Source: Asparagopsis taxiformis (lineage: Eukaryota; Rhodophyta; Florideophyceae; Bonnemaisoniales; Bonnemaisoniaceae). Taken from it: a stretch of 64,000 bases of DNA. The position numbers and the translations under genes are program-made. The stretch's first letter is position 1; each line of letters starts with the position of its first letter. Shown piece by piece: positions 1-11,371 of the stretch. The notes beneath the pieces were generated by a model that was given only the letters and a program-made list of their open reading frames with translations, searched no databases and was not told the DNA's origin. The stretch lies in contig JALQPE010001823.1 in NCBI GenBank assembly GCA_030407315.1, positions 1-64,000 of the forward strand, written 5' to 3'.

Positions 1-354
1 AACGCGTGAAGACGGGTCTCGATCGCTCGCGAACCCATATTTCGGCACCGCCGAACCCGCGTAGGGTTGCGAACTAGCGCGCGCACGCGCTGCGTCTTCG
101 ATCGCGTCGTTTCCGCGCTGCGAATCGTCGTAGTAGAGGTAGGGTAGTTATACAAACCAGGAGGCTATAGCCACCTTCCGGGATAGCGATACGCGCGCAC
201 GCGTCAATCGCCCTCGCTGTCGCGCACGACGAACGGATAAAAGAAGAATTAGAGTAAGCGATAGGTTTGGCGTCCCGGTTTTCCCCAAGCGGGAGTTTCT
301 GTGCTTCGCTGAGTTCGCACGTCGGTTCGCGCAATTCTAGGTCGAGAGACCAGT
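1..354 (-). mobile_element. Internal leader of an LTR retrotransposon (LTR-A family), cut by the window edge
   Basis: Directly abuts the LTR at 355-1159. Read on the minus strand, two bases after the LTR end comes TGGTCTCTCGACC (about 340-352), which has the position and the TGG start of a tRNA primer-binding site, so this side is the 5' leader and the element extends left out of the window. I see no gag or pol here; an 86-codon open frame at 74-334 has arginine-rich, low-complexity content and is probably chance. The tRNA species was not identified. Confidence 0.6.
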
Positions 355-1159
355 TGTAGGACCAGCCGGGGTGGCGACCGCTAAGGGAGTTCTAGAATTG
401 CAGCCGTGTCAGGGCGAGGTGAACCGTAACGCGCTGGTTGAACTGCGTTCGCGCGTCGCTCGGTCGCGCTGGCGAACGGGTGGTACAACGGCGGAACGCG
501 TAGGGGACGATCGCAACACGGGATTCGCGGGCCGGCGCAAGCCGTGATCTCAGGGGGAGATCACCGAGTAAACTCGAGCACAACGCGATCCACACAGGGG
601 TCGTAAATCCCTGGCCTAGTGGCGTGCGACGCAACGCGCGCTATCGCGGTGCGACGCGGTTCGACGATCGGTTTATGCGCAGCGCGCACGCGAACATCGG
701 CGATCGTGAGCAACCCGCACGCAACGTTTCAACGCAATCGGTCCTCGCGATTCGCTAAACGCTTAACTCGTAGCTGCGAAGATGCTGGCTGTTTATTGGT
801 AAGGTGCGAAGCTGAACGACCATTAGTAGCTAACTACTCAGGACAGGCTGTCCCTTCGTGGCCGGCCGACGGCCGCTCGCTCGCACGCAAAAAGGGAAAT
901 ATTTGGGAAAAAAGACTTTCGTCATAAAAAACCCAAAAAGGGAAATAAAAGGGAAATTCGTAAAAAAGCGCTACACGTGGCGCCGGCTCGCGGTTTCGTG
1001 GCACGTACGCGCGCACGCGCTCGCATCCACGCCCCGTGACACGTAATCAAAACGCCACGCGTACGCTCGCTTACTAACTAACTAAGATAGATGCACGCGA
1101 ATTCATCCCGACGCAATCGCAGCGAACGCGCGCGCGTCGACGAAATAAATTGCGTCACA
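355..1159 (-). repeat. 5' LTR of LTR-A retrotransposon
   Basis: Nearly identical (inverted) to 27706-28511 and similar to 20410-21199. On the minus strand it begins TGTGACGCAATT and ends GGTCCTACA, the usual TG...CA form. The outer flank (1160-1164, CTGTG) is the reverse complement of the CACAG duplication flanking the 27706-28511 copy, so both sit at the same homologous site in two copies of the same host sequence. The inner flank leads into retroelement leader, not host DNA, so here the element is, or was, longer than a solo LTR. Confidence 0.85.
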
Positions 1160-2203
1160 CTGTGCATACGGGTGAGGCGCGTGAAGTCATCGGCAATGCT
1201 ATGCATAGCATTGAGACGATGCAGTCCGTCGATCACGGTCACGTTCGCATTGGCATGGAATTTGCCATTCTGGAACAGACGCGTGTCGGCGGGCAGATGC
1301 GTGTTCTGCGACCTCAGCACCGTCACAGTGATACGCGAAGAGCTCACATACCCCACAGCCAACATATTGTTGCGCAGGTCCTCCACGTGGTCTTCTTTCA
1401 CATCCCGAAGGGTCACGGCCGGTTCCACTAGCTGCCTCACCAGCACAGTCGCTCCTTCTCCGACGTCACAAAACTTGGGCGCCGTAATTTGCGTCCCCTG
1501 CTGCTCACGAATGCTTTCCGCCACCTCCGGTTCGTCGTCCACTTCGGTTACGTCCTGCGTAGTAGCTTCGGTGACGTTGGAGCGAGCAGGGTGCTTCGTG
1601 CCTCCACTGGAGGGTCTTGCAGAGCGAGCAGGGCGCTTCGTGCCTCCCGAAACCGGGACGGAGCGTGCTGGATGCTTCGTACCCCCCGAACCAGTGATTT
1701 CGCCTGCCGGACCGGTACTGGGCATCCGTCCCGAGCTGGCCTGGTTCGTCGCTGCGTTGAAGTTTGACGCTGCAGCAGGGGTACGAATGTCGCTAGGGCC
1801 ATCCTCCGCAGCGGGGCGCATCATCCGAGTACTACTCGGATAGTATCCCAAGGGTAAAACGCCGCGGCGTATGCTCCACCCATCGTCTCCGGCGGTCCCT
1901 CGGCGCCATCAAACATGTACGGGAACGGGAGGTCCTTGAACTTGTCCTTAGTCGCAATGTTGCGCACGACGATATAGTCCGACTCGTCGGTTTCCGGCAG
2001 CTTGTGTTGTGCAGCGTGCGCGGAAGGCCAACATCGCCACCAGCAGTGCTCACCGAAGCCGTCCCAATATGCACAGCCGCACCGTCCACGTCCGCAAAAC
2101 AATTGACATCGACGCCGCGCTTGAGTCCGCGCGACTCCGCTGACGCGCTCACTTGATCGCCGCAAACCGTTGAAAACAAACTGCTGAAATGCGTATCCGC
2201 CAT
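1160..2203 (-). pseudogene. Left-arm copy of the ParB-like gene (5' part), interrupted by LTR-A
   Basis: Inverted copy of 26662-27705. The start ATG is at 2203 and the first part has a frame break near 2010 where the right arm is open. The second part, including the ParB-like box (VIDGLHRLNAM, near 1190-1240), is one continuous frame here but is broken in the right arm by a one-base T-run difference at about 1470 (matching 27393). The LTR at 1159 cuts the gene exactly where the right copy is cut. The rest of this copy would lie left of the window. Function as for the right copy; whether it is expressed is unknown. Confidence 0.6.
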
Positions 2204-2544
2204 GGTTGTTGAGTTGGAAAGGAAAAGAGATGGTTGACGTTGACGTATTGGAGTGATGTGGATGGTATGTTTCACGTTGAAGAATGGTCGTGAACGCCAA
2301 TCGCTGGAAATAATAACACAATACAACCGAAATTTTGTTAGGTACACACCTATCGTGACCGCTGGAATGCAAGAGAGGCAATCGAGATGTGAGTGTCCGT
2401 TCGGAACGGGCCCGAGTCGGGCTCTCGAAACCTGACGAGGTGGCGTGAAGCAGGCAGTGTCCTTGATGTGTAATGTGTTAAAATTACAGCTGTCAAGCTA
2501 GGCGGGTTTTGGGCGGCTGCGAGCACCCCTTTATCCGGGGAACA

Positions 2545-2741
2545 CCCTGATTTGAGTTAAAATTTGGGCTATTCTCAAAACATGCACATGTGAACATGTT
2601 TTGAGATGGGGGTGTGCCGTACGGCACAATCGACCCGCCCAAATCGTTGATTTTTGCAAGATTTTTTGTGCCCGAAATTTTAGAATTTCTGGGCTGGCCA
2701 GCAGTGCAATCGAGCTGGACATCCACCGGACGTCCATTTCA
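2545..2741 (-). repeat. Palindromic repeat (PalRep) copy 1
   Basis: About 200-215 bp. The orientation called plus runs from TGGACGTCCGGTGGATGTCC to CAAATCAGG. Two palindromic cores: a 14-bp perfect palindrome GTGCCGTACGGCAC, and a 34-bp near-palindrome with arms CTCAAAAACATG / CATGTTTTTGAG around CACATGTG. This copy has one A fewer in each arm of the larger palindrome. Ends look like imperfect ~18-bp inverted repeats, as in a MITE. No coding content. Confidence 0.85.
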
Positions 2742-3046
2742 GGTTGATCGTGTGCTGCCTACATCCACGCATTGCAGTAACTAAGCAGGCGGGATCACTA
2801 CTAATATAAAGTGCACGGAATATGAGTAACGTGATGGGTGAGTAGTGTTTGTGTTGAGGGAGTAAGGCGGGACCATTATGAAACACGGAAGAAGATGCGT
2901 ACCTAGCATAACTTAGGCTTGAAGCCTGGAATCGACCCATCTTTCGGCGCCATTTAGCCTCACAGTTAGTGCTTACAGAAGCCAGTGATGACCCCGCTCG
3001 GGGCGGCGGCTCCGGTTCCTGGGGCCGTTGTGGCCAAATTAGACGT

Positions 3047-3240
3047 CCTGATTTGAATTAAAATTTGGGCTATTCTCAAAAACATGCACATGTGAACATG
3101 TTTTTGAGATGGGGGTGTGCCGTACGGCACAATCGACCGCCCAAATCGATGATTTTTTACAATTTTTTGTGCCCGAAATTTTAGAATTTTTGGCTGGCCA
3201 GCAGTGCAATCGAGCTGGACATCCACCGGACGTCCATTTC
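3047..3240 (-). repeat. PalRep copy 2
   Basis: Complete copy with both palindromic cores, 500 bp from copy 1. The 290-bp spacer between them also recurs at 25830-26120 and 31920-32210. The tandem unit is therefore about 500 bp (core plus spacer). Confidence 0.85.
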
Positions 3241-3427
3241 AGGTTGGTCGTGAGAGAGTGAGGCGGGACCATGATGGAACAAGGACCAAGACCTGTCCCT
3301 GGCGTATTGAGCCTGAAATCGACCCGTCGTGAGACGCCATTTAGCCTTACAGTTAGTGCTTACAGAAGCCAGTGATGGCCCCACTCGGGGCGGCGGCCGG
3401 TGCCTGGGGCCGTTCTGGCCAAATTAG

Positions 3428-3597
3428 ACACCTTGATTTGAATTAAAATTTGGGCTATTCTCAAAAACATGCACATGTGAACATGTTTTTGAGATGGGGG
3501 TGTGCCGTACGGCACTTTCGACCGCCTAAATCGATAAAATTTTGCAATTTTTTTCCTGCCCGAAATTCTACAAGTTCTGGGCTGGCCAGTAATGCAT
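3428..3597 (-). repeat. PalRep copy 3, truncated
   Basis: Both palindromic cores are present, but homology stops after the GGCTGGCCAGTAATGC segment, so the GGACGTCC end is missing and unrelated sequence follows. Confidence 0.8.
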
Positions 3598-4620
3598 TAG
3601 CTATCTCCTCTAAACCGATTCTAACAAGCAGAAAGAATCCTCTCCTTCATGACGATGCTCTCCATCGTCTTTTCGAAGCCATTTCCGTACGAAAAATAAT
3701 CGAAAAACATATTTGACTTTAACCTAACAGCTATCGCGAGCACCGTACTCAGCTATATTTCCTCTGTAATTTCCTTCCTCCAACCAATCAATAGCCGCTT
3801 GGTCACAGGCTTAAAAGCCTTCCACTATCTGTCCTATCCATCGAAGACCCTCGGAGGGTTCGATCCAGGCCTTGATCACCCATGATGGGTGTGCAACCCG
3901 AGAAAATGAAAATGGAACATATTGCGACAGGGACGAGATATCATTCCATGAAAGAGAACTTCTCTTTCGTTTACTTTTTTCTAACAAGATTCTAAACGTC
4001 TACAAACCCTATGTCGTCCGTCCGTTTTCATCCCGGAGAGATGTGGATGTGAGGTAAGACGCAGTGGTGATGTTGTGTTGATTCCCACAGACGGAGGTGG
4101 AGGAGGTGGCTCCGGAGGAAGCCTGGAGAACTTGTCCGGTACTGACATCTCACATGTTGCCATTAACGGAGGTGGTGGAGGAGGCTATGGTGCAAGCCTG
4201 GAGAACATGTGACTCACATCTCGCAGATGTCAGTACCCATGGATGAGAAGAAAAGCATGTTGAGGTGCGGTTCGGATATTCGATCCATTAACGGAGGTGG
4301 TGGAGGAGGCTATGGTGGAAGCGTGGAGAAGAATAGAGTAGTCCTATACCCATGGATCACAAGAAGACGTTGTTGGGCTCCTTTTCGAAGCCCATTCGTC
4401 TCTTGAATAAATTTAGCACCCAAATCATATACGATTGCCGAGTTGACACCCCGTATGTCTCGTTGGTAGAAATAGCAGGGGTTCCACCACTCAGCTGGCG
4501 GGAGTAGTTACTGATTATATGAGATATGGCTTAGCTCCCGCCAAAACCGATAGCTCTGGGCTCAGGTTCTCCAAATGTGGTTATACGAATGTGTTCTGAC
4601 AATGCTAGAAGACGAATATC
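3598..4620. other. Non-coding stretch with a degenerate glycine-codon repeat
   Basis: No recognisable gene. Three related segments (about 4089-4135, 4156-4212, 4286-4335) share an AACGGAGGTGGTGGAGG core followed by a GGAAGC(C/G)TGGAGAA motif. In one frame they read as runs of glycine then Ser-Leu/Val-Glu, with stops between units. This looks like the remnant of a glycine-rich coding repeat, or a minisatellite. Confidence 0.5.
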
Positions 4621-4624
4621 TGCA

Positions 4625-4830
4625 TCCTGATTTGAATTAAAATTTGGGCTATTCTCAAAAACATGCACATGTGAACATGTTTTTGAGATGGGGGTGTGCC
4701 GTACGGCACAATCGACCGCCCAAATCGATGTTTTTTTGCAATATTTTTGCTGCCCGAAATTGTAGAATTTCTGGTCTGGCCAGCAATGCATCTGAGCTGG
4801 ACATCCCCATGTCCAGTGGCCGTCCGGATG
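4625..4830 (-). repeat. PalRep copy 4
   Basis: Complete copy with both palindromic cores. It lies 330 bp upstream of the methyltransferase-SET gene. Copy 5, in opposite orientation, lies 230 bp downstream of that gene, so the two bracket it. Confidence 0.85.
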
Positions 4831-5156
4831 TCGCTCACCTGGTAAGCGTGATGCACCTGTGACAACCTATGTGACTGCAGTCACAGCCGCCATGGCGGCC
4901 GTGCAGTACAACCCTCAAAGACAGGGAATCACAATCTTTTTAAAATTTTTGTCTACCACGTATCCGTCACAACTTATTACCTACACCGGTTACGGGTTTC
5001 AAGACCTTTCCAGTGCTGTGTACCCGTATACTCTGTTCCGTTCGATATCAACCAGTGTTCCTCACGAAAGAGTGCAAACGTCACGAGATACGTCGTCAAA
5101 TTTGACTGTCTCGCCGAGCGGTCGCCATCCTGTACCGAATTTCCACTCATTCCATT

Positions 5157-8100
5157 ATGACGAATAAGCGCAGGCGCAACAGCAATCCGATCGTTGACGA
5201 CGCAACCGTGCCAATTCTGCGCGAACCCGCTAGCCCTTGGGAGGATTCTAGTGACATGGGTACACGTCGAAACGTAGGTCGCGCCGCCCGCGAAACTACT
5301 CTCGCTGGCAAAGACTTCCTCCGCCTCTTGCTGGATTTGTTCGCCCACTCAAGTTTCGCAGACTTGACGGACAAGCCGGGAGGTTTCACATACGCGGACC
5401 TTGGCGCTTGGGTTGCGCAGGGCACAGAAGAACAATTTCTGGCGCTGCAAGGTCGACTCAGCATGGCCTTCAGCGGTCGTTCGAAGAATGCTGGAGTCGA
5501 GGCGGATGTTGCCGAAATCGTCATGGCAGAGATGAACGTTGAGCGAGCCAAGCAGATTGTTCGTCTGGCATTACCCATTGCCGAGTTTTCAAGACAGGAT
5601 GAGCGTATCGGGCAATGGGTTGAGCACTGCATCCTTTCTGGGATCGTGCCGCAGACCTTCCTTATTGGATGTAACATGCTTCCTTCGCCACTACAGGCGC
5701 CGCAGCGCGGGGAACCAAGCGCCTTCGTTCTTGCTCCACCGGAAACGTTCGAGGTATTGATGTATTTCCAAGCGTTGTCTATCATCCGAAATCACAACAA
5801 GAACCTGCCGCGTCGCCGAATAGGCGACGCGGCCGAGGAGGGGAACGAAGCCGCACGCGTCCCAGCCCATCGGAAAAGCACTAATCGAGCTTGTTACGTG
5901 GTTCAAGTTTTATACCATGCTTGGACCGATGTGGCCTTCGCCGCAAAGTTTTCCAGCTTCGAAGAGTTGATGGCGCCGTACATCATTTCGACAGCAGTGA
6001 GCATTGGTTTGACGTGCTCGATGAAGGTCTATTCGCACCGATGGAGCAGAAGCTAGATCTCTACCACGACAAAGCTCCCCTATCTCATCCTGATGGATAT
6101 GGTGGAAAAGTAGAGACAAGAACCAGTGCGCAGCACAGTGTATTTAGGGACCTTGTGAGGAAGTTCTTCGACCGGTTGCAGTTTCTTATCGTCAACCCGG
6201 ACCTGTACACCTGGCCGGAGTCCGACCGCTGGGGGGCGCTGGAAATATACTTGTCAAGCGGAAATCCGGACAAGCTGCCAGCGTACTTTGACACCCTCGA
6301 CGAAGACGTTATGGCTGTCCTCCGCCCGGCACCACAAGCCGCGGACGCAGAAAAGGTCCCCAAGCCGGTTGATGACACTCCCACTCGTCGCAACACAGGA
6401 GGGAGAGGTTTGGTTCCGTCGACAAGACACACAACCAGGCTTCAACTTGGACCTGGGAGGACCAGTCTTACTGCCCAAGGGCCGTCTCCCCCGTCACCGT
6501 CACCCCATGCGACAGAAGAGCAGGAAAGTGAAGGGCAGGCTCTCGCAAAGGACTTTCTTTCGAAAATGAGTCAGTATTGCCGGGTGTACGACGTCCCTTT
6601 CGAAGATTTGGTCAGTGCCGACGAGAGCCGAGAACACGTGCCCATCACGGGCAACGTTCAGCTCATTCTGACTGATCCGCCCTACAATGTTCGTCGTAAG
6701 AGGAACGATTCCAACTCTTCGTACGACAGGCTAACTGCAGAAGATATGCAGGCTAGCATCGAAGTGTTTGACGAGCTGTTGCGCCCCGGTGGCCACGGCA
6801 TCGTGTTCTGCTCGTTTTGCAGTTCTACGAATGGTTCCATTACTTGGAAACGTACAAAGGACCGCAGTCAGAAGGCCCAACCGATACTGCTGCCAGTGAT
6901 GACGGGTCGGATGAAGAAGAGGTTACGTCCATGAATTCGGACTCCGAAGCATCGCAGCACAGTGGCGAAGAAAGTGCGGATGAGGAGGAGGACGAGGAGG
7001 AGGAGGACGTCGTTCGGAATTCAGTTTTCTTCGTTGACGAGGTACCTCTGTTGTTTGTCCGACTACCTGGGCACCTCTATCAAATGCCGGGGCGGAAGAG
7101 GTACCAACGCATGAACATGGCAGAGGTCGCTATCCACTTCTGGAAGCGAGGTGTTCCGTTCAAGACTGGAAGCGAGATGGTGGCCTATAGGAACCACGGA
7201 TACATGGACGGCACGTACCCGGCGTGGTGCAACGTCACCATCAATATGCCCGCCATCGATTCGAATGAGATGGTGTGGCGAACAAGGAGCACAACCGGTG
7301 CTACGGTCAGAGTTCGTGCAGAGCAGAAGAGCGTCGCTCTCATGATGGAGTTGATCAGCCAGCATTCACAGCCTGGTGATATTGTTGTCGATCCATTCTC
7401 TGGCACTTTCGCAACGGGAAAAGCAGCTATGAGCTTGCCTGAGCACCGTGTTTTCGTGGCAGTGACATGGACAAATTGTGTGTGGCACGATCGCTTCCAA
7501 AGCTGTGTGCAGTCATGTCACGTGTAATTCTTTCAAACAACACTGACATGAGGGTCACGACAGAAGCGAAACAGAGTGCTGAGAAGTTCTTGGCGTCCCC
7601 CTCTGTCACGATGCGTACGCAGAGGGAACGCAGGATCATCGAACCCCCACCTGGCCTTCCCCTGTACCAGAGGTTCCCGAAATATATTCGGCAGTACCTC
7701 TGGCAGCTGTGCCCAGAGTCGATTGCGTCGCACGAGCACATGGAAAAACCGGTACATTATTGGCCACCTTCCCTGCGCCGCTGGTTGCAAACTGAAAACC
7801 CTCGCGTGATGCGGGCACACGATTGTGTTGCGAAAAAATTGAGCGTTCGACCATCGCTGATTAAGCATCCAAATGCAGGAAGAGGGCTCTTCGCTGAACA
7901 GACATTTAATGTTGGCGACGAAGTATGTGCATACTACGGAACTGTTGTGTACTCTGATATGAGCAAGGAGTCGATGAGGTTCGCGTACGGAGAGGGTCAC
8001 ATGGCGATAACGAAGGAAACATTCTTGATGTATGCCATCAAGCTGTATGCAACAGCGGAGGACGACGAAAACATCGAGCATCCAATTTGGATTGTTCCGG

Positions 8101-8351
8101 CTCCGTTCTGTTCGGCGCAGTTCATCAACGACCCGCGGTATTTGCGAGGTGAGGACACTCCGGCGGAAGACACCAGGCGGATGGCCAACGTCGAGTTTGT
8201 CGAGAACTACAGCAGCGGTTCGACGGGGAAGAAGCTCAAGGCGAAGGACCTAGAAAATCCGAAGATCATTGTAGTACGTGCAATCCGCGATATCCGTCCG
8301 GGGCAGGAGCTCTACGTTCATTATGGGACAGCGTTTAGAGCATGGAATTAG
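5157..8351 (+). pseudogene. Beta-class DNA methyltransferase fused to a SET domain (three frame breaks)
   Basis: Four overlapping open frames run in one direction: 5157-6056, 5891-6934, 6817-7527 and 7467-8351. Each successive frame is shifted by -1, as if one base were missing near 5990, 6815 (a T run) and 7460. The N-terminal ~300 residues are not recognised. TDPPYN at 6671-6688 is motif IV of amino-methyltransferases. An acidic Glu/Asp stretch follows (about 6930-7015), then DPFSGTFATG at 7390-7419, motif I. The order IV before I marks the beta class (CcrM/HinfI-like), and DPPY favours N6-adenine over N4-cytosine, though not decisively. The last frame has SET features: GRGLFA, YYG, FINDP, NVEF, then GQELYVHYG near its end. 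Expected role: methylation of DNA, with possible lysine methylation by the SET part. PalRep copies flank it. It may be intact if the breaks are assembly errors. Confidence 0.75.
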
Positions 8352-8583
8352 GGTCACGAAAGATGTTTTCATTTCGACTACAAATAAAGCTACGTTCCAG
8401 AGTTGAAGTATATCATATAATGCAGCATGTCCAGCCACCATTACTCCAGGGTGAAACCTATTGAGCAGTACTCGCCTGTCAAAAACCAATCGTTCACACT
8501 CTAGATGCACTTCGTCCGAGCAGTGAACCTGACTGCTTGGATGCTGTTATGCGTGCAGATGCAAAATACACGACCAAGTTGAA

Positions 8584-8791
8584 ATGGACGCCCGGTGGAT
8601 GTCCAGCTCAGTTGCATTGCTGTCCGGCCCAGAAATTCTACAATTCAGGGCAGAAAAAATATTGCAAAAAACATCGATTTGGGCGGTCGAAAGTGCCGTA
8701 CGGCACACCCCCATCTCAAAAACATGTTCACATGTGCATGTTTTTGAGAATAGCCCAAATTTTAATTCAAATCAGGACGTCTTCCGGACAT
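8584..8791 (+). repeat. PalRep copy 5
   Basis: Complete copy with both palindromic cores and a GGACGTCTTCCGGACAT end. It is followed at once by GGGGTGCTCGC...CAGCTGTAATT, which also follows copy 14 at 26333-26390. That sequence is therefore probably the end of a different, larger element. Confidence 0.85.
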
Positions 8792-9009
8792 AGGGGTGCT
8801 CGCGGCCTAGCTCTACAGCTGTAATTGTACCTCATTAAATACTGTTGATGACTGCCTACCGTATACAATCTGGGCTGTTGGCGTATTATCCGGTACTTGA
8901 CCTGACCTGAACGTTCATCGCAGACCGTTGTGGTTACCGACACTATACAGCAATCTTTTTTGTATCTCGTGCAACTCAATCGTTCCATCGCTTCCGGGAA
9001 AGCTTCATT

Positions 9010-11294
9010 ATGCCGCCGCGTATTGCGAAGAAAGCTCCAAAGCCTCCGGGCCTCCAGAAAACCCGGTCAGCAGCTGCTGTATCGAGTGCCCGACAATCCC
9101 GTGCGAAGAAGCGGTCTGGGCCTACCGGCAGCATTGAACCGCGGTCCGGTAGTCGCAAGACGGACCGGCGCAGAACTGGGGATCCGCAGCGAGAAAGTGA
9201 GGAAGGAGGAACGGCGCGGAGAGAGATGGGGCTTGACCGAGGCAAGCGTGCTCGCAGGGACAGTGAACATCATGATGATGACATGATAGTGGCTCAAAAC
9301 ATGTTGGAATTGCGGCAGAGTGCTATGGCAAAGGTAGTTCCTCCCGGGTCGGCAGATGCGGAGGTGCTGCAGACGGAGTCCCAGCCGGGGGTTCCCGAGA
9401 CACTGGAGGCTGTGACCCCCACTGCGCCAACTATGCCGAGTACATCAGCCCCAGCAGGTAATGCAGTCAGGGACCCGAGGATAGCGGCAAGGGATGTTGT
9501 TTCTGAGCAACGTTCACAGGATGCCAACTATCATCGGCGGTCAGGTGGTACTGAGGGGAGAGAGCAGCCGGAGTGCGGGCCTCGTCACAACAGACTGTCA
9601 TTGGTGCCAAATATGCGCGTAACGCCCCCGCGACGTCAGGCTATTGGCGATGGAGGACATCATAATCCCGATAGCGTGCGAGATGGGGGGACGGTGAGGG
9701 CAGAGAGGTTGCATCCGCCGGAATCCATCGATTTAATGGCGAGTCGCATCAATGCGCAGAAGAAGAAGATCGCGGAGCTGGAAAAAAAAGTGTTTAGCCA
9801 GGACATAGCAAACAAGGCGCTCACCACGGAGATAGTTGCGTTGGAGGCTAAGGTGAAGACTCTGCAGGCGGAAAATGCCAGCCTTACTGCAATTGCGAGA
9901 ACAGGTAGAATCAGTGATCACGGTGGCGGTAAGTCGAAAATACAGAAAGCCATTCCTGTGAAATACCTTGGAGTTCTTAGGGCGGTTGAGGAAAACCTGA
10001 CAAAGTGGTGCAAGAACGAGACTATGGAGCTGGACCCTATAGCGGAACAAACGCAGAGACGTTGGACTGGACGTACCATCGAGGTAGAGCCGGTAGAAGG
10101 GGCACTTTGGAGCGAAAACGGTGTAGGATATATTGCTACCCCTCCGGGCTATATCATCAAGAATCTGCAGTGGTATACACCTTCGTACAGAGACGAGAGT
10201 GATCTGCTGAATGACTTGGTGCGACACGTACTGCGTCAAAGTCCGTGGTGTGTGTGTTTTCCGATGAGGAGCAGCGTGTGTGCTGTCAAGAGGCTGTGGC
10301 GGGGAGCAAGGAATTGAAAGTGAAGGTGACGCAGAAACTGTCCGACGTGATGAGTGCACGGAAGCGTAATGCGAGGGACAGATTGTTCGGTTCGCTGGGG
10401 TACACGAAATTAATGTCTAGATGCACGATGCTGACGACGCGAGCTGAGATGGACGAGCGAGAGGATCAAAAGCGCGAAGCGTCTGAGAAGCTTTTGAAAC
10501 GGGAAAGCAACGGTGATTTGGATATGGGGAGGTGGCGAACGGCACCGTTCTCAGAGCTGCGATACAGCAAAGGCATGGTTCCTGACAGCTTCGAAATGGA
10601 AGTGAATGGTGATGCATGGTTTAACAACCGAGTAGCTGTGAATGTGCTGGACATCTTCAGGGGTTATTCGATACGACCAGAACAAGTAATGGACATAGAG
10701 ACGAGCATACTAACGCTGGCGCGCCTGGATGCTTGGCTAGTGACTACTGTGGAGTGTTTGGATGAACCGAAGGGGAAAGGAGGTGCACGGCAGAAGGAGT
10801 TTACAAGGCGGTACAGTCAATATGTGGGGGTAGCTTTTCAGCAATTAGTTGGTATGGTGGTGTACTGCATGTCTTGTCTCCAAGGCTCGCAAGCAAGGGA
10901 AGAAACGGACGTTGTCGAGAGCGAACAGCGGACTAGTGCACAGTCACGGCATGTGTTTGCAAGCCGTACTGTGACGAGAGAGGCTGTTGAAGTGTGGCAA
11001 AGCGGAGAGGGGTCTGGAATTGTTCATGTCGTTGATGATGTAAACCGCTGCTCATCACTTGTTCTAGTGTCCGAGGATTGGATTCAATCGCATATTACGT
11101 CAAACCTCGGTGCTGTAATGGATTGTGTGATTGCGCAAGGACTAATTGGCGCAGAACTTTTCGTCGTTGACCCATATGCTGGACACCTGAGTGCAAACCT
11201 GAATGTCGAAATCAATGCCCCACAGTATGGGGGCATGGAGCGGCGCCATGCAGCCACTGCTGATAACGGTTTTGGCGTAATGGAGGATGGTTGA
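9010..11294 (+). pseudogene. Transposon-associated coiled-coil protein, one frame break
   Basis: Two overlapping frames, 9010-10317 and 10245-11294, joined by a -1 shift near 10250-10300; about 750 residues in all. The first 230 residues are basic and low-complexity (Arg/Lys/Pro/Ser-rich). A clear heptad-type coiled coil follows (about residues 240-290: repeated K-I-A-E-L-E-K-K-V style). The remainder is globular and unrecognised. It converges on the Plavaka transposase with 77 bp between stop codons, as expected for the second gene of one transposon. The start is the ATG at 9010, the first in frame. I cannot assign an activity; a DNA-binding or accessory transposition role is only inferred from position. 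Confidence 0.6.
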
Positions 11295-11371
11295 AATTAG
11301 TGCAGTAAATGTGACGTTGACTAGAAGGTTTATCATGTAGTACATTATCAATAGAGTGCTGCGATTTAGAT

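Larger units (their letters stand above)
355..3240 (+). repeat. Outer inverted repeat IR1, left arm
   Basis: Reverse-complement partner of 25627-28511. The arms hold the LTR, the front of the ParB-like gene, its upstream region and two copies of the 500-bp repeat. Paired positions add to about 28860 along the arm, showing near-colinearity with only small indels. The spacer between the arms is about 22 kb. Confidence 0.9.

Noticed and set aside
1091..1843. A 250-codon plus-strand frame antisense to the ParB-like gene
   Set aside because: It is the shadow of the minus-strand coding frame, and the mirror arm breaks it at a single-base difference.
3838..3885. A tRNA T-arm (GGTTCGATCC near 3858)
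   Set aside because: No A-box, D-arm or acceptor stem nearby, and the motif is one base short of a full B-box.
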